Part shown: piece by piece, positions 10,008 through 21,027 of the stretch | How positions within the stretch are numbered: position 1 is the stretch's first letter | Layout: every line of letters begins with the position of its first letter | Assembly (NCBI GenBank): GCA_013368315.1 | Contig: JAACJM010000350.1 | Location: forward strand, 1-64,000 | DNA from: Tetrapyrgos nigripes | Lineage: Eukaryota; Basidiomycota; Agaricomycetes; Agaricales; Campanellaceae | Length of the DNA: 64,000 nt | Reading direction: 5' to 3' | Program-made: the position numbers and the translations under genes | Notes under the pieces: model-generated | Seen by the model: the letters and a program-made list of their open reading frames with translations, nothing else | Databases searched by the model: none | What the model was told of the DNA's origin: nothing

Positions 10008-13000
10008 GAATCCTGTGTATTCTCACTCATTGCTCTTCTCTGTGCATTGTAGTCATCTCTGGAATCCAAGCACTCATAACGAACTTGAAAATTCTTGAGT
10101 ATCTGCTTCTGCTGAGGTGTGAATTGAAAACTATCAAATGCATTATCCCAAGTCTGATCTTTATTCTTTACCTTTTCACCGGCTCTCCAGGGCTTAAATA
10201 GTGTTAGCATTACAGTACAGTAATATTCACGGTTTTCTTTATCAGCTCTAGGTAATGTACCCCCAATAAAGTTTGGAACAAGAAACTTATCATCTGATAC
10301 AACCTTTAATGCATGTGAGTCAGCAAGAGGATGGCCATGAACAAACGGAAATACATTTCTTGCCAATTTTTCCTTTGAAACTGGCTTTGGGCCTTGGGGA
10401 TATTCATGTGTGCTGTGTTCATTATCAGATTCCAAACCTGCATCGGAGTCTGAATCCTCACTATCACAGACATCTTTCTTGGTAGAGACTTTGACTCTTT
10501 CACATAACTGTACCCAATCATACAGACACATTTTTTCAAGATGTGCGGGGCGGTATATATAATCATAAACTTGTGAGATTGCAACTACACCATTACGCTT
10601 CCTTAAAAGAATTACTTTATCTTTAGTAGAAGGTGAGTTCTCGTCAGAAATGGTCCAGGATTTTTGAACCTCATTTACATAGTTTTTCCAGTAAAAAGAT
10701 TTGAACTTATGGCTAGTATAGTGATCTGGGTTGTCTAATAGATACATGCAAATCATTGGAGCTCCTAATCCATTTTTACAGATAATAAATTTACCATCTG
10801 TGTTACTAATTTTCTTACTTTCTCTTGCCTACTTAATGGTCCATTTAACATTTCAGAATTTCTTTCAAGCACTGACTTTATGACATCAAATATTACATGA
10901 GTGTTCAAACTCCATTTTGTGATATAATTGGTCACATAGTATACAACAGCTTTGATTGCAGTTCCAGACAATAATGAAGTCACATCCGAGTTACATTTGA
11001 GTAGATAAGTCATTGTAGGGTTATAAGTATTAATCCAAGGCTCATGTTTCTGCATCCTTAAGTAACCTGTCTCCTGGTCAACCTGAGTTGTCTCTACAAA
11101 TTGACGTGGAAATCTTGCACTACATGTACCATATTTATTGTCAAGACAGCCAAAATAATCCTTGCTCTTTTTACGCCTGCCATCCTTTCCCATAGTTGAC
11201 TTGCATTTATGGATGTGAGTACGAGAAACAATGTCATCCACTTCATCTTTATAATCATTCCACCATTGTTCAGTAGATAAGCAAGTATCACAGCTTTCCT
11301 TGATACTGCATTTATGGTTGACTGGTTCTGGTGGCTCTGCAGGAAGTGTATAAAGTGGATTAACATAATCTTCTGATTGGGCTCTGATCCTGATATTTTC
11401 TTCAATACTTTCTTGATTTCCTGTCATGAAATTACCAGTATGTGCACCTTCAAGATATTCAACAATTCTCTTTTGAAAGTCACTATTTGGATCTAGGATT
11501 GCATCTCTTATTTCTTGAGGAGATTTGGAAAAGGCAATCCAAAGAAGCATGTGCAAGTGAAGTGTCAGTCTACCTTGCTGTTCTACAGTACCATAATATG
11601 CACTTGTCTCCCCAAAAAGACTGTCATGATCACTGTCAACACCTAAAATATGCTTTATAAACATTCTCACCATAAAATCAAAGAATTTAGCCCCAGAAAC
11701 TGGATTTCTGATTACCTGTCGGGTCCTATCATCATCTGGTAAATTAAGACATGGCTGAAACTTTTCATCTGTACCTGCATAATATAGGCAGAGTGGATGA
11801 GTTGTGTCTGAAGGAGCAAAAGTTATATACCATGATGGTGCACCTAGATATGCAATCAATGACCATAATTCATTTCTAAGATATTTTTTGCTAGTCATAG
11901 AACCTTTCACCCCGCCACCAACATGATCCAGATCTTGAATGACAGCAAAGCAAGTCTTCTCATCCTCTGTCTCAGGGCGCACTATTTCACCTTTATCAAG
12001 CCTTTGTATAATATTATTCAATACAGCATGATTAATGTTAAGTATCCAGTCAGCAATTGCTGGAAATGATTGAAGGTCAGTCATTGCAAAGCCATTATGT
12101 GTTGCCATTTTTATTTGCTCATGACTAAATGCAACAAAGGGGAAAGTAATATCAGTTTGAAAACGTTTATCATGATAATTAAGTAGAAACTTTTTATGAG
12201 CTTTTTCTCCAAATTGGGAAATATAATTCATTCCAAATCCTCCTAGGCCATAGGGAAATAGCCAGGGAAAAATTGAGGGGTATAATTTTGGATTCTTAAA
12301 GATTGTTGAGCTGTCTTTGCTATGACCTACTGCCAAAAATTTCCCTTGTGAATTTAAATGTGCCAGTGCTTTGGCTTTCTGTGATTCTACAGTTTCATTT
12401 TGAAGGCTTTGACCTGTAAGCCCATGTACTACAAAAGGAACTTCACCTTGTTCAGTCCCAATTTCAGGCTCATTATCATGTACACTTGTCCCTTCTGGAA
12501 CCCTGTTTCCTTCACTAGTTGTAGGTTTCCATTCTACAGACACAGGTGGCAAATCTTCTGAGTACTTATTAAGATTATCTAATGAAATGTCCAATTCATG
12601 ATAAGCTGGATGATTTAGTTTTAACCATGTAAGTGCATTATAAACATACTTTCGGCGTACTAGCATTGGGGTTCTCTGATAATCTTTTTCAGTTGGTTTG
12701 CACGGTCCAGTAAACATAATTGCTAGTACTTCATCTAGTTCATCAGGTGGAGGAGGCAATGTGTCATAAACTTTGACAACGGGAGCATCAAAAGCTATTA
12801 CATGAGAAATCATCTTTCTCATACCTGATGAGACACGCACAAAGCAGCAATTGGTTCGGATTTTTTGAATTAACAATCTTTCTACAAAATTTAAGTATTT
12901 TAGCTCATCTGGAATTTCTCCAAGCCATAAACCTCTGGCCAAACATATTCTTGGCATTTTTCCATTTATCAGAGCTTTACGGCACTCGCTACAGGCTTTG

Positions 13001-14414
13001 TCACACTGTTTATCTATGACTGGTCCACTATATTCTTTGATTGTATCTGTACTAGTTTTACGCTCTAAGCGTGTCACACCCAACACTTTGAGAATATCAA
13101 GAAATCGATGAATTGATTTTAAGGAAGAGAGCTCAGTGCATGGCTTTAGCTGCCCACAAACAGCACATCCAGCCTCCTGGATTCTGTCAGGGTGGAAATC
13201 ATCAGTCCAACCACGAATGACATTCAGAATGTTTTGTTGTGACACAGGCTTAGGTGGAAAAGGTTTTTCTTCTGGATGAATTGTGTGTACATAATTGATT
13301 GGTCTGAAGACAGAAATAAGTCGAGGACAAGAATCTGTGCAAGTGTGAGATTCACAATGTTTCTGAATTTGCTGTAATGTGACTTTGTTACCAATTTGGA
13401 TGTTATGTGCCCTGCCTAAATGCAGAATCTGATCACGGTATAGCATTTTGTAAACAACAGCAAAAGGGATTTTAGTATATATGAGTGTATCAAATAGATT
13501 CTCTGTATCTGCAATAAATTCCTGAAATTCGAACAGAACTGTCAATGCATTGACAATGGAAGTTGCTTAATCATATAAGGCTGAAGATCAAGATAGCTAA
13601 ATGTTTTTTTACTACCATGTCCGCCGCCTTTCATAAAGAATGTAACAAAGTCATGTTCTGGGTTTGTGGTATGATTAAACCTGAACTCAGTCTCTAAGTG
13701 CATTATTGGAATCAAGGTATGTGCTATGTCGCAGATTGTCACCACCTGCATTTGATTTATGGCAAACAGACATTTATTCCACAGGTGAGATATACAACCA
13801 CAAGGCAAACTCTAGAAAATTTGGGCATAGACATGATAGTTGCCCAACCGGATCATTTCAGAGATAGCATCACAATTATCCCATACACCTGCAGGGTGCT
13901 GGCTCAAGAATGCCTTAACGAAAGCTAAGTAATCATGTCGGTACATAGTATTGCGCAGTATCGAGATTTTCACTTTCAGAACAGTTCTGCGTATATTTAT
14001 CTGAATGACTGTCAGCTTTCTGTGAACTCGAAGTTGAAAATCTCTAATTTGAATAGGTGGATGAGAATAGCTTGCATGAAGTGTTTGCACCAGATTGAGA
14101 CATTTGTGAGCGCAGGCTTGTAGGATATTACGGACTCTCAAATGGGTTATATATGGTCTGTAAAGTATATATCTCAAGATGAAAGACAGTTGCTTTTCTA
14201 ATCGTAACCAATATGCGCGGTGAAATGCATGAGCGGTAAGTGATCGGGACATAAATGAATCAGTAGCTGGCGCAGGACTGCTTTGTTTTATGCCTTTTGC
14301 AGCAGTAGCATAGCTTGGGCTAAACGTTCTGTTGTATGAAGCAATTTGAATGTTTGTATTGATTAAAGACGACCACGTCAAATCCTGAGAGATAATGCAG
14401 TGGTCTTCTCTCAA
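9960..14414 (-). pseudogene. Helitron Rep protein, broken and lacking the helicase half
   Basis: The main frame (13545-10765, 926 aa) has Cys/His clusters near residues 63-74 and 127-130 and a DUF6570-like segment with RGLWLGEIPDELKYL at about 204-218. The Helitron-like N domain follows (NPKLYPSIFPWLFPYGLGG; KKYLRNELWSLIAYLGAPSW). The Rep HxH motif is HLHMLLW at 663-669, and a Y-x2-N-Y-x2-K motif lies near residue 880. A stop at 10765 comes from a one-base loss just before GAPMICMYLLDNPDHYTSH, which continues in another frame (10756 down to about 9960). Upstream frames 13808-13542 and 14414-13812 encode the N-terminus (HTTNPEHDFVTFFMKGGG; WDNCDAISEMIRLGN) but are also out of phase. The Pif1-type helicase domain and both element ends are absent, so this copy cannot be autonomous. 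Confidence 0.8.
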
Positions 14415-15432
14415 AGCAGATGGTTCAAATTTCCAAATAAAAATATAATTTAATTTCCAGTAGGTATAAATAAATTTCCTAGGATACTGGGTAATTTCCT
14501 CAGGGAGAACGACGCATGGAGGGGAAAGAATGCACGAGCTTGGTGCATATATGAAAGGTGATGTTGAGGTAAGGATTGCATTTTGAGATGGCAGTGGTGG
14601 TTGATGTTGAGGCGAGGGTTATATTTGAGACAACGACGGTGACGGTGATGAGGATGACAGCAATGAGGGCAATGACAGTGGCGGCTGGCAGTATAGACAA
14701 GTCAATGTTGCGAGACAGAAGACACCAAGGAAGTCGGATATCAAGATGCGAAGTACAAAACCGCCGTTGACAGAGGGTCAGGGAAACGGTGATGCGAGAG
14801 ACATTGGCAGTCATTGAGTTGACATGTAGGACCAGCAGGCAAGACGTGGAGACGGAGAGCAAGGTAGAAGGGAAAAGGATGAAACAGAGACGGGGAAAGA
14901 TCAGCTAGCGGTTCGTTATCATATGAGCAGTGCACGTACCAAAAATGATCTGACAGGAACACTGTTCTCGTATCGTCGACAGCTCTACAATTTACCTGCA
15001 GCGGTTCGGACGGAGGAACCTGGGGATGAAGCATTACTGGTGGAAGGATGTCTCGTGGGGTGAAAGCTGGCAAGGTTTTATTTATTCGGATGACGTGGCA
15101 GACAGCGGATACAGCAGAGACACAACGTACCGTGAAAGGACAAGAAAAGCTGACGCAAACAGAGCAGATGACCGAGCCAGATGAAAGCAGCAAATAACGA
15201 TGTTGTTATCATCTTCATGGATGAGCAGCGAGGACTATGGATGAAGGATGATCGATGATGGGCGTTGCAAAGCAAGTGCGTTACAGCAACGTTACAGACC
15301 ACCGCTTTCCGGCAACAGCTGGTGACCGGTTACGGTGATCAAATGACACCGGAAACCGGTAGACCTATTCAGCACAGCCACCCGCGCGAGCGTCATGTTA
15401 TAAGAACGAGACCCTAAAGGGCCTCGTAACCA
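14415..15432. other. No supported gene between Helitron and Ty3 fragment
   Basis: Short frames of about 120-150 aa on the minus strand look non-coding. 14560-14700 is rich in GATG/GAGG/GACG-type near repeats. A GGTGACCGGTTACGGTGATC/CCGGAAACCGG patch with internal symmetry sits at 15320-15360. The 5' end of the Helitron should lie here, but I could not identify it. Confidence 0.35.
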
Positions 15433-16736
15433 TTGTTTAAAATGACTTCAAGAGCACTCATGACTTCCTTGTCTTTCTTTGGACACTCCTCAGCATCTCC
15501 AATTGCAACCACTGTCCCTGGTCTTGTTGCTCGAATTCTGAAGAACTTGGGATCTAGTAACACCCTGTCCTTGTTATTGTCTTCGACCCCCTCTTTATGG
15601 TCCAGTCTTCAAGAAAGAGGATCACTTTGATTGAGACTTCCTGGTTTATGGATCAGGATAAAGTCAAATCTGATAAGAAACAAAGCCATTCTTGCTTGCT
15701 GTCAGCTTAGTTTCTGGGAGGTGGTGAAGTACTCCAGATTTTTGTGGTCTGTAAGGATCTCAATAGTATGTGGTGTGCCTTCAAGGTAATGTCACCAAGC
15801 TTCTAATGCCCATATGATTGCCAACAATTCTTTATCATGACTATCGTAGTTTTGTTTGGTCTCCGATAAGGATTTTGATAGATAAGTGACTGGATGCCAC
15901 TTGTCGTCTGATCCTTTCTGTGATAGAATACCTCCTGTGGCATAGTTGGAAGCATCCACTTCCACTTGATATGGTTTAGAATGATCCGGCATTAATAAAA
16001 CTGGTGAAGAAGTAAACACATCTTTGAGTGCCTGAAAGGCTTTTTCTGCATCCATAGACCATTTCTACAGTTCATCCTTCTTCATCAGATCGAAAAGTGG
16101 TCGAGTGACTTTAGAAAAGTCATGTATGAAATGACAATAAAAGTTTTCAAATCCTAGGAATGATTGAATATCCTTTACATTTCCTGGGGTTGGCCATTTG
16201 GTAACGCCTTTGACTTTGATAGGATCCATTGCTAATGTGTTGTAAGAGATAATGAGACCTAGGAACTCTACTGAGCTGGCTTCAAAGGTGCATTTTTCTG
16301 GTTTGGTGTAAAGGTCATTTTCCTGAAGTCATGCAAGCACTTGTTTGGCCATTTGTCAGTGTTCCTCTAGAGTTTCTGTGAAGATAAAGATATCATCCAT
16401 GTAATTGACAAGGTCCTTGAAAAGGGTGTTCATCATTGCCTGAAACGTTGCAGGGGAATTCATAAGACCAAAAAACATCACCATTGGTTCGAAGAGCCCT
16501 CTATTTGTCTTGAATGCTGCTTTCCACTCATCTCCTTCTTTTATTTGTACATTATTATACTCCCATCGAAGGTTGATCTTTGAAAAAACTTGTGCCCCTT
16601 TAAGTTTGTCAACCAATTCTGATATGAGTGGTAAAGGGTATTTGTTCTTATGGTCCCTTTGTTCAATGCACTGGGTGCAAACACTTGTAATTCCTTGGAT
16701 ATACAGAGGAATTACATAAGACTTACACTGGTACAC
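15433..16736 (-). pseudogene. pol fragment: RT palm and RNase H (Ty3 type)
   Basis: Minus strand. 16736-16356 encodes RT with [31 protein letters not shown] and the catalytic motif NYMDDIFIF (Y-x-D-D). 16055-15792 encodes the connection/RNase H start (KAFQALKDVFTSSPVL, VEVDASNYATGGILSQ, DKELLAIIWALEAW), and beyond a stop the frame continues through LTDHKNLEYFTTSQKLS to the truncation near 15433. RT copies template RNA into cDNA and RNase H removes the RNA strand. Upstream the RT frame is broken by a MITE insertion at 16669-16947. Confidence 0.8.
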
Positions 16737-16947
16737 TCAATATGTAAATCGACTTGACTTACTGAAGTATTACCAGAGACCAAGAAAAATAGAACAATTA
16801 TATATGACTATTGTAAGGCATGAAGTCTCATAGTGGTCTTTGGTAATACTTCAGTAAGTCAAGTGGACTTACATATTGAGTGTACTAGTGTAAGTCTTGT
16901 GTAATTCCTCTGTATATCCAAGGAATTACAAGTGTTTGCACCCAGTG
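16669..16947. mobile_element. CACTG-ended MITE (279 bp), 3-bp target duplication
   Basis: The ends are CACTGGGTGCAAACACTTG and its reverse complement, with inverted arms of roughly 110 bp that carry a few mismatches and small indels. The flanks are ATG on both sides (16666-16668 and 16948-16950), a 3-bp duplication as expected for CACTA/CMC-type transposons. It has no coding capacity. It splits the RT gene between the QDY motif region and KNKYPLPL. The centre contains CTTCAGTAAGTCAAG, also found in the Plavaka 3' end at about 45150. Confidence 0.85.
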
Positions 16948-16950
16948 ATG

Positions 16951-17940
16951 CTCAGTAGTCCTGTACAGGGTGTAGCTTTCCGTCTTTCTTTTTAACAAAG
17001 AAAAAGGGACTTGCCATAGGAGACTTCAACAGTCTTATGTATTCCTTCTCTAAGTTCTCATTGATGAAGTTGTCAAGTTCTTGTTGTTCATTAGGGGATT
17101 AGGGATAGATTTTGCAAGGACGAGGTTCAAAGTCTGGCTTCAGTTCAATAGCGTGATCCCATTCTCCATGTTTCAGTAGTTGTTCTGAAGTTTGTTTGTC
17201 AAAAACTGGTAAAAACTGATGATATTGGGATGGAATCTTATCTGTAAGTGACATATCCTCTTTCATCTTTTGGGCTGCTTCTGCGAGTTCTTGAGCCTCG
17301 GTAAACCCAGCCCAGATCAGTAATTCTGAATCTGATATTGGGTACTCTTCTTCCTTCTCTCTTGTTCCCATTGGTTCAGAACATCCTCCTGACCGAAGTC
17401 TTCTTCAGTAAAAATAGCTGTAGATTCTGAAGGATGATGAAAGGATCGAATAGGAATCTGACGACGCCAGCCTGCAACCTTCAGCTGTGCAATTGGTTTG
17501 AACCATCCAATTGGTTCTGACCATTTCACTTGATAGTCCTTGTGGTTGGTTCGTGGGTCGATGACAGTTGATTTGGGGAATTTGGGTTTAGTGCATAGGT
17601 TAAGGACAGGAGGTTGTTTCAAAGTACATGTTTCAGGGCATCTAAATATATCCACCCTAGAAAACGACCAGTCTACCTCTGGATTATGCTCCTCTAACCA
17701 ATTGGTACCAAGAATTATATCATGATCTCCGATATCTGTAACATAGAATCCAGCTGTTTCTTCATGAGAATAGATATGGAGTTTTTGAATGGTGCAGTGG
17801 CATACAGGAAAAGGGTTTTTGATAGGAAGGAGAGTCAAATGATTTTCTTGTGCGAAACAGCTGTTGACAATAATGCCCTCCACACCACTGTCTATTAAAG
17901 CTTCTGTGTTGATTTTTTTACCAGTCTATCCAAAATATCT
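16951..17940 (-). pseudogene. pol fragment: retropepsin and RT N-terminus
   Basis: Minus strand. The protease active site reads EALIDSGVEGIIV (Asp-Ser-Gly) near 17905, followed by the flap region and IGDHDIILGTNWLEEHNPEVDW, the usual retropepsin C-terminal pattern. A second frame from 17371 carries SQYHQFLPVFDKQTSEQLL and WDHAIELKPDFEPRPCKIYP, then after a stop [20 protein letters not shown], which is the start of RT. These are the standard Ty3 PR-RT linker elements. The frames overlap out of phase, so this copy is non-functional. Confidence 0.75.
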
Positions 17941-17989
17941 TTGATTACATTATGAGAGGGAGATGACAACAATGGAGTTGAAGTTTCAG

Positions 17990-19030
17990 CTGTCCTAACA
18001 GCACAAGGAGGAAAGTTTCAAGAAGTATTTTAAGACGTGGATAACCTCAGAGTATTGTTCAGGAATGTTGGACATTCATTGCTCATGTGTCTGGGTTGCC
18101 TACATGCAAAGCATGCTCCTAGTTTTTGGAGTCAGTCCCTTTCTTCAGGTGTCAGTTTAGGCAAAGGATTAAAGGACGAGTTAGCACCTGGTCCCATATT
18201 CATAAGCGTATTTACACTTGCTACTGTCTGTCCCTGAGAAGGGCCCAAATTCATCCTTGGTGTAGAGAATGGTCTCGAACATCCTTCTTTCTCTCTCATT
18301 TATCCATTCCAAATGGAGATCCATTGCCCTTTCTCTATACTCGTCGAAGTCCGACTTCCAAAGATCCCTCTGAAGACCTGCTTTATAGAAATCCAGGAGA
18401 GCTATTTCTCTGTAGTCTGACTCTTCTCCATACGTATCAAAGATGCTATTATAGCTACTGATGTCCGTTCCCTTCATCCTAGCATTCTTGATCTTATTCT
18501 TTGCAACCTCATCAGCAGCAAGAGCTTTGAAGTCCTTCTTAAATCTGTCCTCTATCTCCTTTAACATTGTCCATCGCCTTTCATCTGGTTTAACTTTCAC
18601 ATCCTCCTCATCTCATTCTGTAATTTGTTGAGTTTCCCAATCTCCTCCTTTCTCTCCTGTGAAGAACGAGAGGAATAAGGACACCTTGGAGTCCTTGGTG
18701 GAGTATCTGGCCTTGTTCTAACATAGGTAGTTGTTGAATGAGGCTAACCACTGCTTCACTTCATCACATTCTCCATTGAAGGTGTCAGGCTTCCTTCCTC
18801 ATTTGGAAGTACCATTAGAGTTGTTAGGTGCTGTGTCAGACATAACTGAATCGTCTGGATCTGATGGATCTGGAGACCAGGAGGGGTTTGGACAACGAGG
18901 GGCTACAGATGGTCCTTCAGTAGATGGAATTATGGGAGAGGAAGGATTGTTGATGGATCAGGAGAAGGATCTTGGGCACAGTAGTTCACAGCAGAACTTC
19001 CATGGATTTTCTTTGTCATCTGCAATATAA
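17990..19030 (-). pseudogene. gag fragment with zinc knuckle
   Basis: Minus strand. Read from the right: a gag start region (GRKPDTFNGECDEV, then SKVSLFLSFFTGEKGGDWE) around 18990-18620, then 18600-18181 with WTMLKEIEDRFKKDFKALAA, IASSYNSIFDTYGEE-like sequence, LLDFYKAGLQRDLW and DLHLEWINERE. A CCHC knuckle (C-FA-C-RQPR-H-MSNE-C) follows at about 18120-18078, with the usual Gly replaced. Gag forms the particle and the knuckle binds RNA. The second copy at 62974-63554 has the same order. Internal stops mark it as dead. Confidence 0.75.
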
Positions 19031-19709
19031 TAAGTGTCTTGTTTCAATTTGGGCCAATAAGCATGTGGACGGTCTGCACAGGGAAGAGTTGGGTCTGCAG
19101 ATTCTGTTTGTCAACTTGTCATATACTATCTCTACAATCTCTTAGGGCCTTCTTTCTGCCCTTTAAATCACCATGAAGATTCAAAAATAAAGGAGGTAGG
19201 TGTGCCATAGTCTGTATTGTACTCTTTGAGGAAGAGAGGTCCTGTAATCCTAACAACAGTTTCCTCAGTATTGACGTCAAGGGTGACTCGGATGTACAAA
19301 TAGACGGAAAGGATCACATCACCTGGTCCCAATTTCCAAACCCAACGATGTGTACAGATGAAGTTTCAATCGTAGCTCCAAGGATCCACCCAGATGCCTA
19401 CTGTGTGGCTACACCATTACTCAGTGTGTGGTAGATAGAGTGGAAGAGGGAGAGGAGGTTGTTCGTAGTCAAGCGGGCTCTCAGGCAGTTCGAAGCAAAT
19501 CCAAGAGAATGGGGAAGACAGATTGAAAAGAATATATGGAAGGGGGGACGATTGTTGTTGCTACACTATTACTTGAAGTAGTGTCTGCTTAGCAATTGAA
19601 ACGTATTTGAATTGCAGGTAAAAGGTAAAAGGAGTTGAGAACAGAGATAAGCAAGATAGAGGGGAAAAAGACTCAAATAGTGAGGTGGGTGTATGGGAGT
19701 TTGTTCAAG
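19031..19709 (-). other. Retroelement leader region
   Basis: Untranslated leader between the 5' LTR and gag of the minus-strand element. It matches, in reverse, 61803-62970 of the plus-strand copy, including the AAACTCCCATACA stretch right next to the LTR and the CCAATTTCCAAACCCAA-like region. I see no standard TGG-starting primer-binding site after the LTR. Confidence 0.55.
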
Positions 19710-19808
19710 TGTCAATGTCAAACCACCCAAGTCACACAAATAAGATTGATTGAGAGTTAAGAGAGAAAGAGAAACAAGAGTAAGCTGACTAGGCTCTACA
19801 CTGCGTAG

Positions 19809-20725
19809 CGTCATGAATCCCTTCCTGTCTTCGCTTCCAGACTCTGTCTTCCATTCCTTCTACTTCTTTTGTTCTAGATCTCGTCTCCTGGTACCTATGA
19901 CTTCTATCTTCTTTGATACATCATTTCTCTGACTGACAGATCATATCTGCTTCTACTGCACATATTGACATCACTTAGACACATGAATATCATCCTATGG
20001 TTGTCTCCATCAGATACCTGCTGATCTAGCTTCACACTTTTGTATATTTACTACATGGCTTTGTAGATAGGTTCTGTCAAGGTTGTCAATACACTCAAAT
20101 AACCACCCAAGTCACACACTAAGAGAGCAGATACAGACAGATAGATTGAGAGAGATATAGAGAGGAAGTGAAACGAGTAAGCTGACTAGGCTCTACACTG
20201 TGTAGTAGTAGTATGGAATGGAGATGAAGTGAACAAACTGGGGAATTAGTTACAAGAGACCTCAAGTATATATGAGAAATGCGAAATGATGGGAAAAGTA
20301 AATAAAAATAGAATAGTACCATATGGTTGAGAAAGATAGGAAGAATGGATACAAGATAAGAAAGATGGAAAGATTGATTGACAGTTATTATAGAGTTTGA
20401 CAGGTTTTATAAAGTTCAAAGTCAGAAATATAAGGTTGAAGGGTTTATCGAGGAAATGCAATAGACAAATGATCAGAGAAAGGGTTCAATAATGAATTAC
20501 AAGAGGAAGGAGGGCAAAGAACTGTAGCAGTTCGTGACAGGTTCCTTAGTCTGTCCACTTGTATCCCTTAGATCCATACTGCTCAGCTTGGCTTAGTACT
20601 ATGTTGACATAGGCCCACCTTTGGCTTACTCACTATCTATCTATTCTACTTGTCTTGTCATCATCTATTGCCTCTGTGTGGTGGTCTGAGAGGTTACCAG
20701 TACCCAGCCTGACCTGTTCTTGACA
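19809..20725 (+). repeat. Solo LTR-2 inserted in LTR-1 (target duplication CGTAG)
   Basis: Begins CGTCATGAATCC (expected TGTCATGAATCC, as at 23434) and ends TCTTGACA. CGTAG flanks it at 19804-19808 and 20726-20730. Without the nested LTR-3 and its duplication its length is about 447 bp. It is a different subfamily from LTR-1 and LTR-3. Confidence 0.8.
20075..20539 (-). repeat. Solo LTR-3 inserted in LTR-2 (target duplication GGTTC)
   Basis: 465 bp, TGTCAAGG...CGTGACA on the plus strand, so oriented minus. Perfect 5-bp duplication GGTTC at 20070-20074 and 20540-20544. Same family as the LTR at 61362-61802. Confidence 0.9.
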
Positions 20726-21027
20726 CGTAGTATAGTATGGAGTGGAGACAAAGTGAATGAACTAAAGTGGTTTATATAGAAGAGCAATGAATAAGTGATA
20801 GGAGAAACATAAGGGAAATTGGAGAAATGTAGGGTAAAGATAGGATCAATGGAATGGAAGATTGATTGAAAGTTATTATAGAGTTTGACAGGTTCTATAA
20901 GGTTCAAAGTCAGTGATATAAGGTTTAAAGGTTTATCAAAGAAATGCAATAGACGAGTGATCAAAAAATGGGTTCAATAATGAAGTAGAAGAAGAAGGAG
21001 GACAAAGAACTGTAGCAGTTTGTGACA

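Larger units (their letters stand above)
15433..21027 (-). mobile_element. Ty3-type LTR retroelement, 3'-truncated, with nested LTR pile
   Basis: Read right to left: a 5' LTR (21027-19710) interrupted by other LTRs, leader, gag, protease, reverse transcriptase and RNase H. The sequence stops in the region after RNase H; integrase and the 3' LTR are missing. A second copy of the same family lies at 61362-63602 on the plus strand, and the leader and gag of the two align well. Stops and frameshifts interrupt every domain, so the element is dead. Confidence 0.8.
19710..21027 (-). repeat. 5' LTR of the minus-strand element (LTR-1), split by LTR-2
   Basis: The two parts, 19710-19808 and 20726-21027, together match the intact LTR at 61362-61802. 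Read on the minus strand it starts TGTCACAAACTGCTACAG and ends ATTGACA. It is interrupted by a second LTR (19809-20725) flanked by CGTAG on both sides. Confidence 0.85.

Noticed and set aside
17540..17725. Plus-strand frames within the 15.4-19.0 kb element (also 18126-18461 and 18731-19030)
   Set aside because: They lie antisense to clear protease and gag motifs and show no motif of their own.
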